Source: Nitrospirota bacterium
Lineage (GTDB): Bacteria > Nitrospinota > Nitrospinia > Nitrospinales > Nitrospinaceae
NCBI GenBank assembly: GCA_003229345.1
Contig: QIDN01000371.1
Span: forward strand, 1 to 6,063
Direction of reading: 5' to 3'
Length of the DNA: 6,063 nt
Positions within the stretch are counted from its first letter, which is position 1. Every line of letters begins with the position of its first letter. The notes under the pieces were generated by a model. That model was not told where the DNA came from. It searched no databases and worked only from the letters and a program-made list of their open reading frames with translations. A program made the position numbers and the translations under genes. Positions 1 through 5,175 of this stretch are shown piece after piece.

Positions 1-267
1 CATGAGGGCATCGGTGAAAAACCAGGTATGGCGGCCGGTGCCGTCGGGGTCGCCGCACATTTTGGGTGCGCGGTCGTTGAGGATCACCGTATACGTTTCG
101 CCATATTCGGACTGACCATTGCTCAATGGATCAAATATTAATTGCAACTGCCCGGCGGGATTGAGCGACCAGCGAGCATCGAGAATCCGATCATTAGCGA
201 AGGCAGACAGAGGATTCCCGGCCAGTGTGAATGCGACCAGCGCGGCAAGTCCGAAATCAATAACCAC
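1..267 (-). CDS. Putative secreted protein, 5' part only (runs off the left edge)
   Basis: A minus-strand frame stays open from a GTG at 267-265 to the window edge (89 codons) with no stop. The N-terminus is hydrophobic (IDFGLAALVAFTLAG) and ends in a plausible signal-peptidase I site, SAFA before NDRIL, so the product is probably exported. The n-region has no lysine or arginine and has an aspartate instead, which is atypical and weakens the call. The mature part seen so far is polar, with an LNPAGQLQLIFDP stretch and one cysteine in MCGDPDGTG. I do not recognise the family. The start overlaps the end of the upstream 62-residue gene by 11 nt (26 nt if an in-frame GTG at 282 is used), which suggests translational coupling in one transcript. 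No clear Shine-Dalgarno sequence precedes either GTG. The alternative is a chance open frame; overlap and signal-like start favour a real gene. Confidence 0.5.
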   Translation of the reverse strand, partial: MVIDFGLAALVAFTLAGNPLSAFANDRILDARWSLNPAGQLQLIFDPLSNGQSEYGETYTVILNDRAPKMCGDPDGTGRHTWFFTDALM

Positions 268-445
268 GGTTGCCGGATACACCGGCCCGGAGGGTTCCCA
301 GGCCCACTCCTTCCAAAAGAGTGTTCAAATGTTCGCTGGTGGCAAATTCCACGAAACCCATATCACCCGATAAAAAGTGAATGAGTGACGCCCCAACCAT
401 CAGGCCGGCGATGATGTAGGTTTTCTTGCCTTTCAACCATTGCAT
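257..445 (-). CDS. Small one-helix membrane protein, phage lysis-region / holin-associated type
   Basis: This encodes 62 residues starting MQWLKGKKTYI. A GGAG Shine-Dalgarno sits 6 nt before the ATG (452-455 on the + strand), which supports a genuine start. The layout is a short basic N-terminus (KGKK), one hydrophobic segment at about residues 10-25 (YIIAGLMVGASLIHFL), a short acidic loop (SGDMG), an amphipathic stretch and a C-terminal LLEGVGLGTLRAGV motif. From memory, the combination of KGKKTYI at the start and LLEGLGLGTLRAGV near the end recurs in small uncharacterised proteins of phage and prophage lysis or late regions, sometimes labelled holin-like. Function is not established, and one transmembrane segment alone does not prove a holin. 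It is the first visible gene of a minus-strand pair with the putative secreted protein that overlaps its end. Confidence 0.65.
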   Translation of the reverse strand: MQWLKGKKTYIIAGLMVGASLIHFLSGDMGFVEFATSEHLNTLLEGVGLGTLRAGVSGNRGY

Positions 446-489
446 CGTATTCTCCGATCAAAAATTAGGTGAACCGTTTAAGGCGGGGT

Positions 490-517
490 GGGACGGACCG
501 GTTCGACAGTCCGTCCC
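490..517. repeat. Perfect 9-bp inverted repeat (hairpin), REP-like
   Basis: GGGACGGAC (490-498) and GTCCGTCCC (509-517) are exact reverse complements separated by a 10-nt loop, CGGTTCGACA. No T-run follows on either strand, so it is not a typical intrinsic terminator. It lies in the 5' leader of the minus-strand gene starting at 445, about 45 nt upstream of that start, so it could fold in that mRNA. It could equally be a dispersed repetitive palindrome. Further GGGG/CCCC pairings follow at 526-551. Confidence 0.6.
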
Positions 518-607
518 TTGAGGAAGGGGATCGCGCCCCCTGCGCACGGGGACAGGTTGGAACAGTGTCAGAAGGGTCGCTATGGCATCCCAACAACAAT
601 TTCATAA

Positions 608-627
608 CCGCGCTTTTAAAATCGCGG
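608..627. repeat. 20-bp near-perfect palindrome, operator-like
   Basis: CCGCG (608-612) pairs with CGCGG (623-627), and the centre TTTTAAAA (614-621) is self-complementary. Only the pair 613/622 (C/T) breaks the symmetry, giving 18 of 20 symmetric positions. GC-rich flanks with an AT core resemble a dimeric regulator site or a short cruciform. No known regulator consensus is recognised and no nearby promoter is clear, so the function is open. Confidence 0.45.
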
Positions 628-672
628 AGTTTCATTCAAAACCCTGAGGCAAATTCCCACCTGAAGTTGCCG

Positions 673-694
673 CCCGCGTGTTGCGGGTTTCTGT
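673..694 (+). terminator. Weak intrinsic-terminator-like hairpin
   Basis: CCCGC (673-677) pairs with GCGGG (683-687) around the 5-nt loop GTGTT, followed by TTTCTGTT. The stem is short and the T-tract is interrupted, so efficiency would be low. It points rightward and has no recognised gene upstream on this strand; it could insulate dnaA from read-through or end an unannotated short transcript. Confidence 0.3.
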
Positions 695-799
695 TAGTTG
701 CCAGACAACACAAGGTGCGTCTCTGATAACCGCTTGGATTTAAATGATTTGCCCTTGAAGAAAATAAGGTAAGACCATTGACTAAATATTTGAGAGAGA

Positions 800-905
800 A
801 GTGAGAACAATTTTAAAAAAGTTTTGAACGCGAAAATCATGTTATTGCTTTACTTAGCACCCTCACTTTTTTTAAATTTCTTTTGTGGTTGATTTCGTTC
901 TCACT
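800..905. repeat. Pair of 9-bp inverted repeat arms around the dnaA promoter
   Basis: AGTGAGAAC (800-808) and GTTCTCACT (897-905) are exact reverse complements 88 bp apart. The right arm falls inside the spacer of the proposed dnaA promoter, where a bound protein would block RNA polymerase. A partial third copy, CTCACT, is at 862-867. A two-site operator is possible, but chance pairing in this AT-rich region cannot be excluded. Confidence 0.35.
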
Positions 906-917
906 GTTTTATATATT
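889..917 (+). promoter_or_regulatory. Predicted sigma-70-type dnaA promoter
   Basis: TTGATT (889-894, -35) and TATATT (912-917, -10) are separated by exactly 17 bp. The -35 box matches TTGACA at four of six positions and the -10 box matches TATAAT at five of six. Transcription would start near 924, giving a leader of about 48 nt before the dnaA ATG. The position downstream of the GTG at 885 is an argument against using that codon as the dnaA start. Confidence 0.55.
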
Positions 918-961
918 GCCGTCTCCCACCCGATAGATTTTAGTTTTCAAACCAAGCGCTC

Positions 962-965
962 GGAG
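962..965 (+). promoter_or_regulatory. dnaA ribosome binding site (decides the start)
   Basis: GGAG lies 6 nt before the ATG at 972. The in-frame GTG at 885 has no comparable site and would add 29 residues (VDFVLTVLYIAVSHPIDF...) that are not part of the DnaA family N-terminus. Confidence 0.75.
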
Positions 966-971
966 ACCTTT

Positions 972-2315
972 ATGGAGGTTCTTTGGAACAACTGTCTCGA
1001 TGAAATAGAGAAACAGGTTCTTCCTGAAAATTTCAATACGTGGTTTACGCCAACGTATGCTTGCTCTAAAGACGATAAAGCCTTGACCATCGCTGTGCCC
1101 AATCGTTTTTATGAAAAATGCCTGACCGAAAACTATCTGGAGCTGATTGAGAACGCACTGGAAACCGTGTCGAACAAAAAACTGAAAGTGCGTTTCAGAG
1201 TGAATAGCGATTTCAAAGAGCGGGCATCCTCATCGACCGACGCCAAGGAAACACAACAAGTTGAAGTACCCCCGCCTACCCCACTATTCAACAATGGGTT
1301 CTTAAATCCGAAATACACGTTTGACAATTTTGTAGTGGGGCCCAACAACCAATTCGCCCATGCCGCGAGCCAGGCAGTGGCCGGGAGCCCGGCGCACAAT
1401 TACAATCCTCTGTTCGTATACGGAGCGGTGGGGTTGGGTAAGACGCATCTCCTCCACGCCATTGGCAATGCTATTGTGAAAGAAAATCCGCAGACCCGGG
1501 TCCGTTACATCTCCGCTGAAAGTTTCACGGTGGATTTAATCGAGTCGATTAAAAAAGATAGGATGCAGGGATTTCGTGAACGCTACCGCCCTCTGGATGT
1601 TCTGATGGTGGATGATATTCAATTTATTGCGGGGAAGGAGCGCACGCAGGAGGAATTCTTTTACACCTTCAATACCCTTTACGAGTACCACAAACAGATA
1701 ATCCTCTCCAGCGACCGCTATCCCAAAGATATGCACAACATCGAAGAACGGTTACGATCCCGATTCGAAAGCGGGTTGATTGCGGATATCATGCCGCCGG
1801 ATCTGGAAACCAAAATGGCTATCCTGTACCAAAAAGCCGAAATCCATAAAAAAAACATCCCCCAGGATGTGGCTATGTTTCTGGCCAACAATATCAAATC
1901 CAATATCCGGGAACTGGAAGGTTTGTTGTTGCGGGTGATCGCTTACGGATCGTTCACTCGTCAGGAAATCAATCTTGAGTTGGCACAGGAAGTTTTAAAA
2001 GATTTCACAATCGACAAAAATCGTCATTTCACCATACCTAATATTCAAAAAACCGTGGCCCAGTTTTTCCAATTGAAGGTCGCGGATTTGAAGTCCAAAA
2101 AGCGCTCCCGGGACATCTCGGTTCCACGTCAGATTGCCATGTATATCTGTCGTGAATTTACCCAGGCATCGCTCCCCGAAATCGGCCGCCAGTTTGGTGG
2201 CAAAGACCACACCACCGTGATTTTTTCCTACCGCAAAGTTTCCGGTATGCTCAATGAAAACAAAGAAATGGGGAAGAGGGTTCAGGAGATTATCAAGCTG
2301 ATTGAAAATGGATAA
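972..2315 (+). CDS. dnaA: Chromosomal replication initiator protein DnaA
   Basis: DnaA is the cytoplasmic AAA+ ATPase that binds DnaA boxes, forms a filament and opens the origin. From the ATG at 972 the product is 447 residues, close to the E. coli length (467). Domain I is about residues 1-78 (starts MEVLWNNCLDEIEKQVL). The linker, domain II, is short and Ser/Thr/Pro-rich, about 79-108. Domain III has Walker A GAVGLGKT (151-158, with Ala152 where Gly is usual), Walker B VLMVDD (210-215), sensor 1 ILSSD (244-248), the arginine finger Arg264 in RLRSRF, and sensor 2 Arg313 in NIRELEG. Domain IV, the DNA-binding part, has VPRQIAMY with Arg386 and the family signature IGRQFGGKDHTTVIFS (404-419), where Phe418 replaces the His common at that place. 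A longer frame opens at a GTG at 885 but overlaps the predicted promoter and lacks a ribosome binding site. It is separated from gyrB by the likely origin, not by dnaN. Confidence 0.97.
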   Translation: MEVLWNNCLDEIEKQVLPENFNTWFTPTYACSKDDKALTIAVPNRFYEKCLTENYLELIENALETVSNKKLKVRFRVNSDFKERASSSTDAKETQQVEVPPPTPLFNNGFLNPKYTFDNFVVGPNNQFAHAASQAVAGSPAHNYNPLFVYGAVGLGKTHLLHAIGNAIVKENPQTRVRYISAESFTVDLIESIKKDRMQGFRERYRPLDVLMVDDIQFIAGKERTQEEFFYTFNTLYEYHKQIILSSDRYPKDMHNIEERLRSRFESGLIADIMPPDLETKMAILYQKAEIHKKNIPQDVAMFLANNIKSNIRELEGLLLRVIAYGSFTRQEINLELAQEVLKDFTIDKNRHFTIPNIQKTVAQFFQLKVADLKSKKRSRDISVPRQIAMYICREFTQASLPEIGRQFGGKDHTTVIFSYRKVSGMLNENKEMGKRVQEIIKLIENG

Positions 2316-2328
2316 CCTGTAAAAAACC

Positions 2329-2337
2329 TGTGCAAAA
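2329..2337 (-). promoter_or_regulatory. DnaA-box-like site, 8 of 9
   Basis: Read on the minus strand this is TTTTGCACA, one mismatch (third position) from TTATNCACA. A second, weaker minus-strand match (TTATCCATT, 7 of 9) is at 2307-2315, over the dnaA stop codon. Confidence 0.4.
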
Positions 2338-2364
2338 ACTATGATAAAAACATCGAAATTAAGG

Positions 2365-2370
2365 TATAAT
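2365..2370 (+). promoter_or_regulatory. Possible -10 element for gyrB(-gyrA)
   Basis: A perfect TATAAT lies in the dnaA-gyrB gap, but at 16-18 bp upstream there is no good -35 box (ATGATAA region). If used, transcription would start near 2377 and the 165-nt leader would run through the proposed origin, so transcription could assist or interfere with unwinding. An AT-rich coincidence is possible. Confidence 0.35.
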
Positions 2371-2385
2371 AATTTCGGTTCAAAA

Positions 2386-2394
2386 CTATCCCCA
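2386..2394 (+). promoter_or_regulatory. DnaA-box-like site, 7 of 9
   Basis: CTATCCCCA differs from TTATCCACA at the first and seventh positions. It is weak alone, but lies in the same gap and the same orientation as the site next to the trios. Confidence 0.25.
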
Positions 2395-2478
2395 TCCGTC
2401 CACGGAGAAAGCTGGAAACTGAGATTTTTACTCTTTAATATTTATCTTTAGATTCCATCAGTTAGCCGGTTTTCCCCC

Positions 2479-2487
2479 ATTTACACA
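2479..2487 (+). promoter_or_regulatory. Trio-proximal DnaA-box-like site
   Basis: ATTTACACA matches TTATNCACA at 7 of 9 positions, with the CACA half intact. It is oriented toward the CTA tract and ends 4 bp (GTCC) before it, the position and direction expected of the box that loads DnaA onto the trios. A run of five C (2474-2478) lies just upstream. Confidence 0.5.
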
Positions 2488-2491
2488 GTCC

Positions 2492-2506
2492 CTACTACTA
2501 CTACTA
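2492..2506 (+). promoter_or_regulatory. DnaA-trio tract (five CTA triplets)
   Basis: Five uninterrupted CTA triplets occupy 2492-2506; the complementary strand reads 3'-GAT-5' five times. The DnaA-trio element, 3'-(G/A)A(T/A)-5', is known to guide DnaA onto single-stranded DNA during origin opening, and its usual context is a DnaA box on one side and AT-rich DNA on the other, as here. A simple trinucleotide repeat is the alternative, but its placement makes the functional reading more likely. Confidence 0.65.
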
Positions 2507-2525
2507 GATTTATACTCTTAAATCT
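2506..2525. repeat. 7-bp inverted repeat in the AT-rich segment
   Basis: AGATTTA (2506-2512) and TAAATCT (2519-2525) are exact reverse complements around TACTCT, directly after the CTA tract. The AT-only lower energy stem argues against a terminator. It may be part of the DNA unwinding element, and it would also form a weak hairpin about 16 nt before the gyrB start codon. Confidence 0.45.
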
Positions 2526-2541
2526 TATTTATTTGGATTAG

Positions 2542-5145
2542 ATGGAAAGCGCTCAAAAAAAAGTTTACGACTCCTCAAATATCAAAATTCTGGAAGGCCT
2601 GGAAGCAGTCCGGAAGCGTCCCGCCATGTACATCGGGGGCACCGGTTTAGATGGTCTTCACCATCTGATTTACGAGCTGGTCGACAATAGTGTGGACGAA
2701 GCCATTGCCGGGTTCTGCACTGAGGTCGAAGTGATTCTTCATATCGACGGGAGTGTGACGGTCGCCGATAACGGCCGTGGAATTCCTGTAGACCTTCATA
2801 AGGACCGGAAAATTTCCGCCGCCGAGGTGGTGCTGACCGTTCTTCATGCCGGCGGTAAATTCGATCAAGACACATATCAGTCTTCGGCAGGTCTGCATGG
2901 AGTGGGTGTTTCGGTGGTCAACGCATTGTCCGAGACCCTGCATCTGGAAATCAAACGCGACGGTCAGGTGTACCAGCAAAAATATGAGCGAGGCAAACCC
3001 GTGACCTCATTAGAGGTGGTGGGTAAAGCCAATACTACCGGCACGCGGATTCTGATCATGCCGGATGGCGATATTTTCCCCGATAGAAATTTAAGCTTTG
3101 ATGTGTTGTCCCACCGTCTTCGAGAACTCTCTTTTCTTAATAAAGGCCTGAAGATCCATATTCACGATGAACGGGACGGCAAAAGTCACGATTTTATCTA
3201 CGAGGGCGGCATTGTTTCTTTCGTAGAGCATCTTAATAAAAAGAAAAAAGCCATCCACCCCACCCCAATTTTTATTGAACGGCAAAAAGGTGATTTTTTC
3301 CTGGAGTTGTCTATGCAGTACAACGACGGCTACGCGGAGGAAATATTCACGTATGTCAATAGTGTGAACACCCGGGATGGCGGAACGCACCTCAGTGGTT
3401 ACCGGTCGGCATTGACGCGGACGATTAATAGTTATGCCATTCAAAATGGTTATTTGAAAAATATGGGGATCACTCTTTCCGGTGAAGACGTGCGCGAAGG
3501 GTTGGTTGCCGTGCTGAGTATAAAAATTCCCGAGCCGCAATTTGAAGGCCAGACCAAAGGCCGCCTGGGCAACAGCGATGTGAAGGGCATAGTTGAGCAG
3601 ATCGTCAATGAAAAGCTGGGCCGCATCTTCGAGGAAGATCCTGCCCTCGCCAAGAGCATCGTCGCTAAAGCCATCAGCGCGGCTCAGGCACGCGAGGCCG
3701 CCAAGAAAGCCAAGGACCTGGTGCGGCGCAAAAGCGCGCTGGAAATCAGCTCTCTGCCCGGCAAACTGGCTGATTGTTCGGAAAAGGACCCGGCCCTCTC
3801 CGAACTGTACATCGTGGAAGGGGATTCTGCGGGCGGTTCCGCCAAGCAGGGCCGTAACCGGCGGAACCAGGCCATTCTGCCACTCAAAGGTAAAATTCTG
3901 AATGTTGAAAAAGCGCGGTACGAGAAAATGATCGGAAGCGATGAAATCCGCGCTTTGATCACGGCTTTGGGGACGGGCATCGGCAAAACCGATTTCAATA
4001 TCGAGAAAATAAGGTATCACAAGATTATCATCATGACCGATGCCGATGTCGACGGCTCTCACATCCGTACCCTGTTGTTGACTCTCTTTTTTCGTCAGAT
4101 GGAGCCGATCATCGAAAAGGGTTATTTGTATATTGCCCAGCCGCCCCTGTTCAAAGTGAAAAAAGGCAAAACCGAAAGTTATGTGAAGGATGAAAAGGGT
4201 CTGTCGCAGGTCTTGGTGGAACAGGGCACGGACAAGCAGGAAGTATTGATCCAAAACAAAGGCCCCGCAATTTCCGGGAAATTACTGGTAGATTTCGTCA
4301 ACCACTTGATCCGATTTCGGGACTACTGCAATACGGTAGCGAAAAATAACATCCCGGAAGAGTTGTTGAATGCCCTGGTTAATATAGAAATCAGCCAGGA
4401 TGATTTTAAAACACTCGGTAAACTGTTATCCCTGATTTCGAGGTTAATGAATCACCTGTTGGCCGATGTCGATAAAGAGAAGTTTGGTATTAAAGAAGGT
4501 CTCAAAAATATACCGTTGGTTTTGCACAATGGCCAGGAGCTGGGCGCCGATGAGTTGAATGCGTTTATAGAGTTAGGCGTGGCGTTGGAGCCTTTAAAAG
4601 AGAAGGTTTATATTGCCAAAACTGATCACGGTCACGACAAACTCGAGGTCAGCCCCTCCATCAAGGATTTGGAAGTGGTGATCGATTATGACTTGGAAAA
4701 AGAACGTTACAAATTTGCCCTGACCGGTCATCAGCAGGGCCGCGACTTTCATGTGAAGATCAATGCCGAGTTTATCGAGTCACCGTTGATTCAAAATCTA
4801 TTCGAACTGTACCAGCCCATCGCGCCCATGGACCACCCCCCGTTTACTCTGGTGCATAAAAACGAGTCGACCCAGATCGATTCGAAAGAGGAGTTGCTCA
4901 GCGCCATTATGGATGCCGGCAAATCCGGCTTGACCATCCAGCGGTATAAAGGGTTGGGGGAAATGGATCCAGGGGAGTTGTGGGAAACCACCATGGACCC
5001 GGACTCCCGCGTTCTCCTGCAGGTGCGGGCGGACGATATGGTCGAATTGGAAGACTTGTTTTCCACCCTCATGGGAGATGCGGTGGAGCCCCGGCGGGAG
5101 TTTATTCAGAAAAACGCGCTGGATGCCAAGAACCTGGACATTTAA
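2542..5145 (+). CDS. gyrB: DNA gyrase subunit B
   Basis: GyrB is the ATPase subunit of gyrase (GyrA2GyrB2), which introduces negative supercoils ahead of forks and at the origin. The product is 867 residues. The GHKL ATPase domain shows Glu45 and Asn49 in YELVDNSVDEA, DNGRGIP (76-82), GLHGVGVSVVNALS (117-130) and the transducer lysine Lys339 in QTKGRLGN. The TOPRIM domain shows EGDSAGGSAKQGR (426-438, catalytic Glu426), PLKGKILNVEKA and DADVDGSHIRT (500-510, metal-binding Asp500, Asp502, Asp504). A Gram-negative-type insertion follows, roughly 555-760; the product is 63 residues longer than E. coli GyrB (804). The tail RYKGLGEMDPGELWETTMDP to LMGDAVEPRREFI is intact, so this is GyrB rather than ParE-like. 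The start is fixed by an in-frame TAG at 2539-2541 immediately before the ATG. The ribosome binding site is weak (GGA at 2535-2537). gyrA follows after 30 nt, implying co-transcription. Confidence 0.98.
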   Translation: MESAQKKVYDSSNIKILEGLEAVRKRPAMYIGGTGLDGLHHLIYELVDNSVDEAIAGFCTEVEVILHIDGSVTVADNGRGIPVDLHKDRKISAAEVVLTVLHAGGKFDQDTYQSSAGLHGVGVSVVNALSETLHLEIKRDGQVYQQKYERGKPVTSLEVVGKANTTGTRILIMPDGDIFPDRNLSFDVLSHRLRELSFLNKGLKIHIHDERDGKSHDFIYEGGIVSFVEHLNKKKKAIHPTPIFIERQKGDFFLELSMQYNDGYAEEIFTYVNSVNTRDGGTHLSGYRSALTRTINSYAIQNGYLKNMGITLSGEDVREGLVAVLSIKIPEPQFEGQTKGRLGNSDVKGIVEQIVNEKLGRIFEEDPALAKSIVAKAISAAQAREAAKKAKDLVRRKSALEISSLPGKLADCSEKDPALSELYIVEGDSAGGSAKQGRNRRNQAILPLKGKILNVEKARYEKMIGSDEIRALITALGTGIGKTDFNIEKIRYHKIIIMTDADVDGSHIRTLLLTLFFRQMEPIIEKGYLYIAQPPLFKVKKGKTESYVKDEKGLSQVLVEQGTDKQEVLIQNKGPAISGKLLVDFVNHLIRFRDYCNTVAKNNIPEELLNALVNIEISQDDFKTLGKLLSLISRLMNHLLADVDKEKFGIKEGLKNIPLVLHNGQELGADELNAFIELGVALEPLKEKVYIAKTDHGHDKLEVSPSIKDLEVVIDYDLEKERYKFALTGHQQGRDFHVKINAEFIESPLIQNLFELYQPIAPMDHPPFTLVHKNESTQIDSKEELLSAIMDAGKSGLTIQRYKGLGEMDPGELWETTMDPDSRVLLQVRADDMVELEDLFSTLMGDAVEPRREFIQKNALDAKNLDI

Positions 5146-5175
5146 TTGATCAAGATCCTCTCTATTTGAAAATTT

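Larger units (their letters stand above)
446..971. other. Intergenic region between the minus-strand pair and dnaA
   Basis: About 525 bp with no convincing gene. A GTG-initiated frame at 469-726 (+) has no ribosome binding site and its product is low-complexity and arginine/serine/proline-rich, so I do not accept it. The left half (480-560) is GC-rich and full of short inverted repeats. The right half (720-920) is AT-rich and contains the dnaA promoter. I found no tRNA, no CRISPR array, and no DnaA box closer to TTATNCACA than 7 of 9; the best is on the minus strand at 884-892. Confidence 0.7.
2422..2523 (+). repeat. 18-bp imperfect direct repeat, two copies 84 bp apart
   Basis: AGATTTTTACTCTTTAAT (2422-2439) and AGATTTATACTCTTAAAT (2506-2523) agree at 16 of 18 positions. 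Both are followed by similar TTTAT-rich sequence ending in a GATT. The second copy begins at the last base of the CTA tract and forms the AT-rich segment before gyrB. The 84-bp spacing equals eight turns of B-DNA, so both copies would face the same side of the helix. Confidence 0.7.
2316..2541. other. Candidate chromosomal replication origin (oriC) between dnaA and gyrB
   Basis: This 226-bp non-coding gap is AT-rich, directly follows dnaA, and contains degenerate DnaA-box-like sites, a five-copy CTA (DnaA-trio) tract and an AT-rich segment ending at the gyrB start. The order box, short GC-containing spacer, trios, AT-rich DNA matches the basal unwinding system known from B. subtilis, where the unwinding site also lies just downstream of dnaA. 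The minus-strand genes left of dnaA and the + strand gyr genes to the right fit divergent replication from here. No perfect TTATCCACA box is present, which lowers certainty. Confidence 0.65.

Noticed and set aside
119..384. Two overlapping + strand frames at the left end
   Set aside because: They lie opposite the minus-strand genes, which have a good ribosome binding site and a signal-peptide-like start; the + frames have neither.
484..517. tmRNA or tRNA, suggested by GGTTCGACAG
   Set aside because: The segment is just the loop of a 9-bp hairpin. No acceptor stem, no T-arm of 5 bp, and no matching 3' end with a T-loop was found up to about 850.
469..726. GTG-started 85-codon frame on the + strand
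   Set aside because: There is no ribosome binding site, the composition is not protein-like, and it runs through inverted repeats and a terminator-like hairpin.
885..971. Extension of dnaA to the GTG at 885
   Set aside because: The added 29 residues are not DnaA-like, the predicted promoter lies within them, and the GGAG site serves the ATG at 972.
2395..2404. CCGT-CC-ACGG mini-hairpin after dnaA as a terminator
   Set aside because: The stem is 4 bp with a 2-nt loop (2396-2405 region) and no T-run follows, so it is too weak to call.
2492..2506. CTA tract as a simple microsatellite or CRISPR-like repeat
   Set aside because: A five-copy triplet has no spacers, and its position between a DnaA-box-like site and AT-rich DNA next to dnaA fits the DnaA-trio better.
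3091..4254. 387-codon open frame antisense to gyrB
   Set aside because: It is a shadow of the gyrB coding frame; the gyrB protein is conserved along the whole stretch and the antisense product resembles no family I know.
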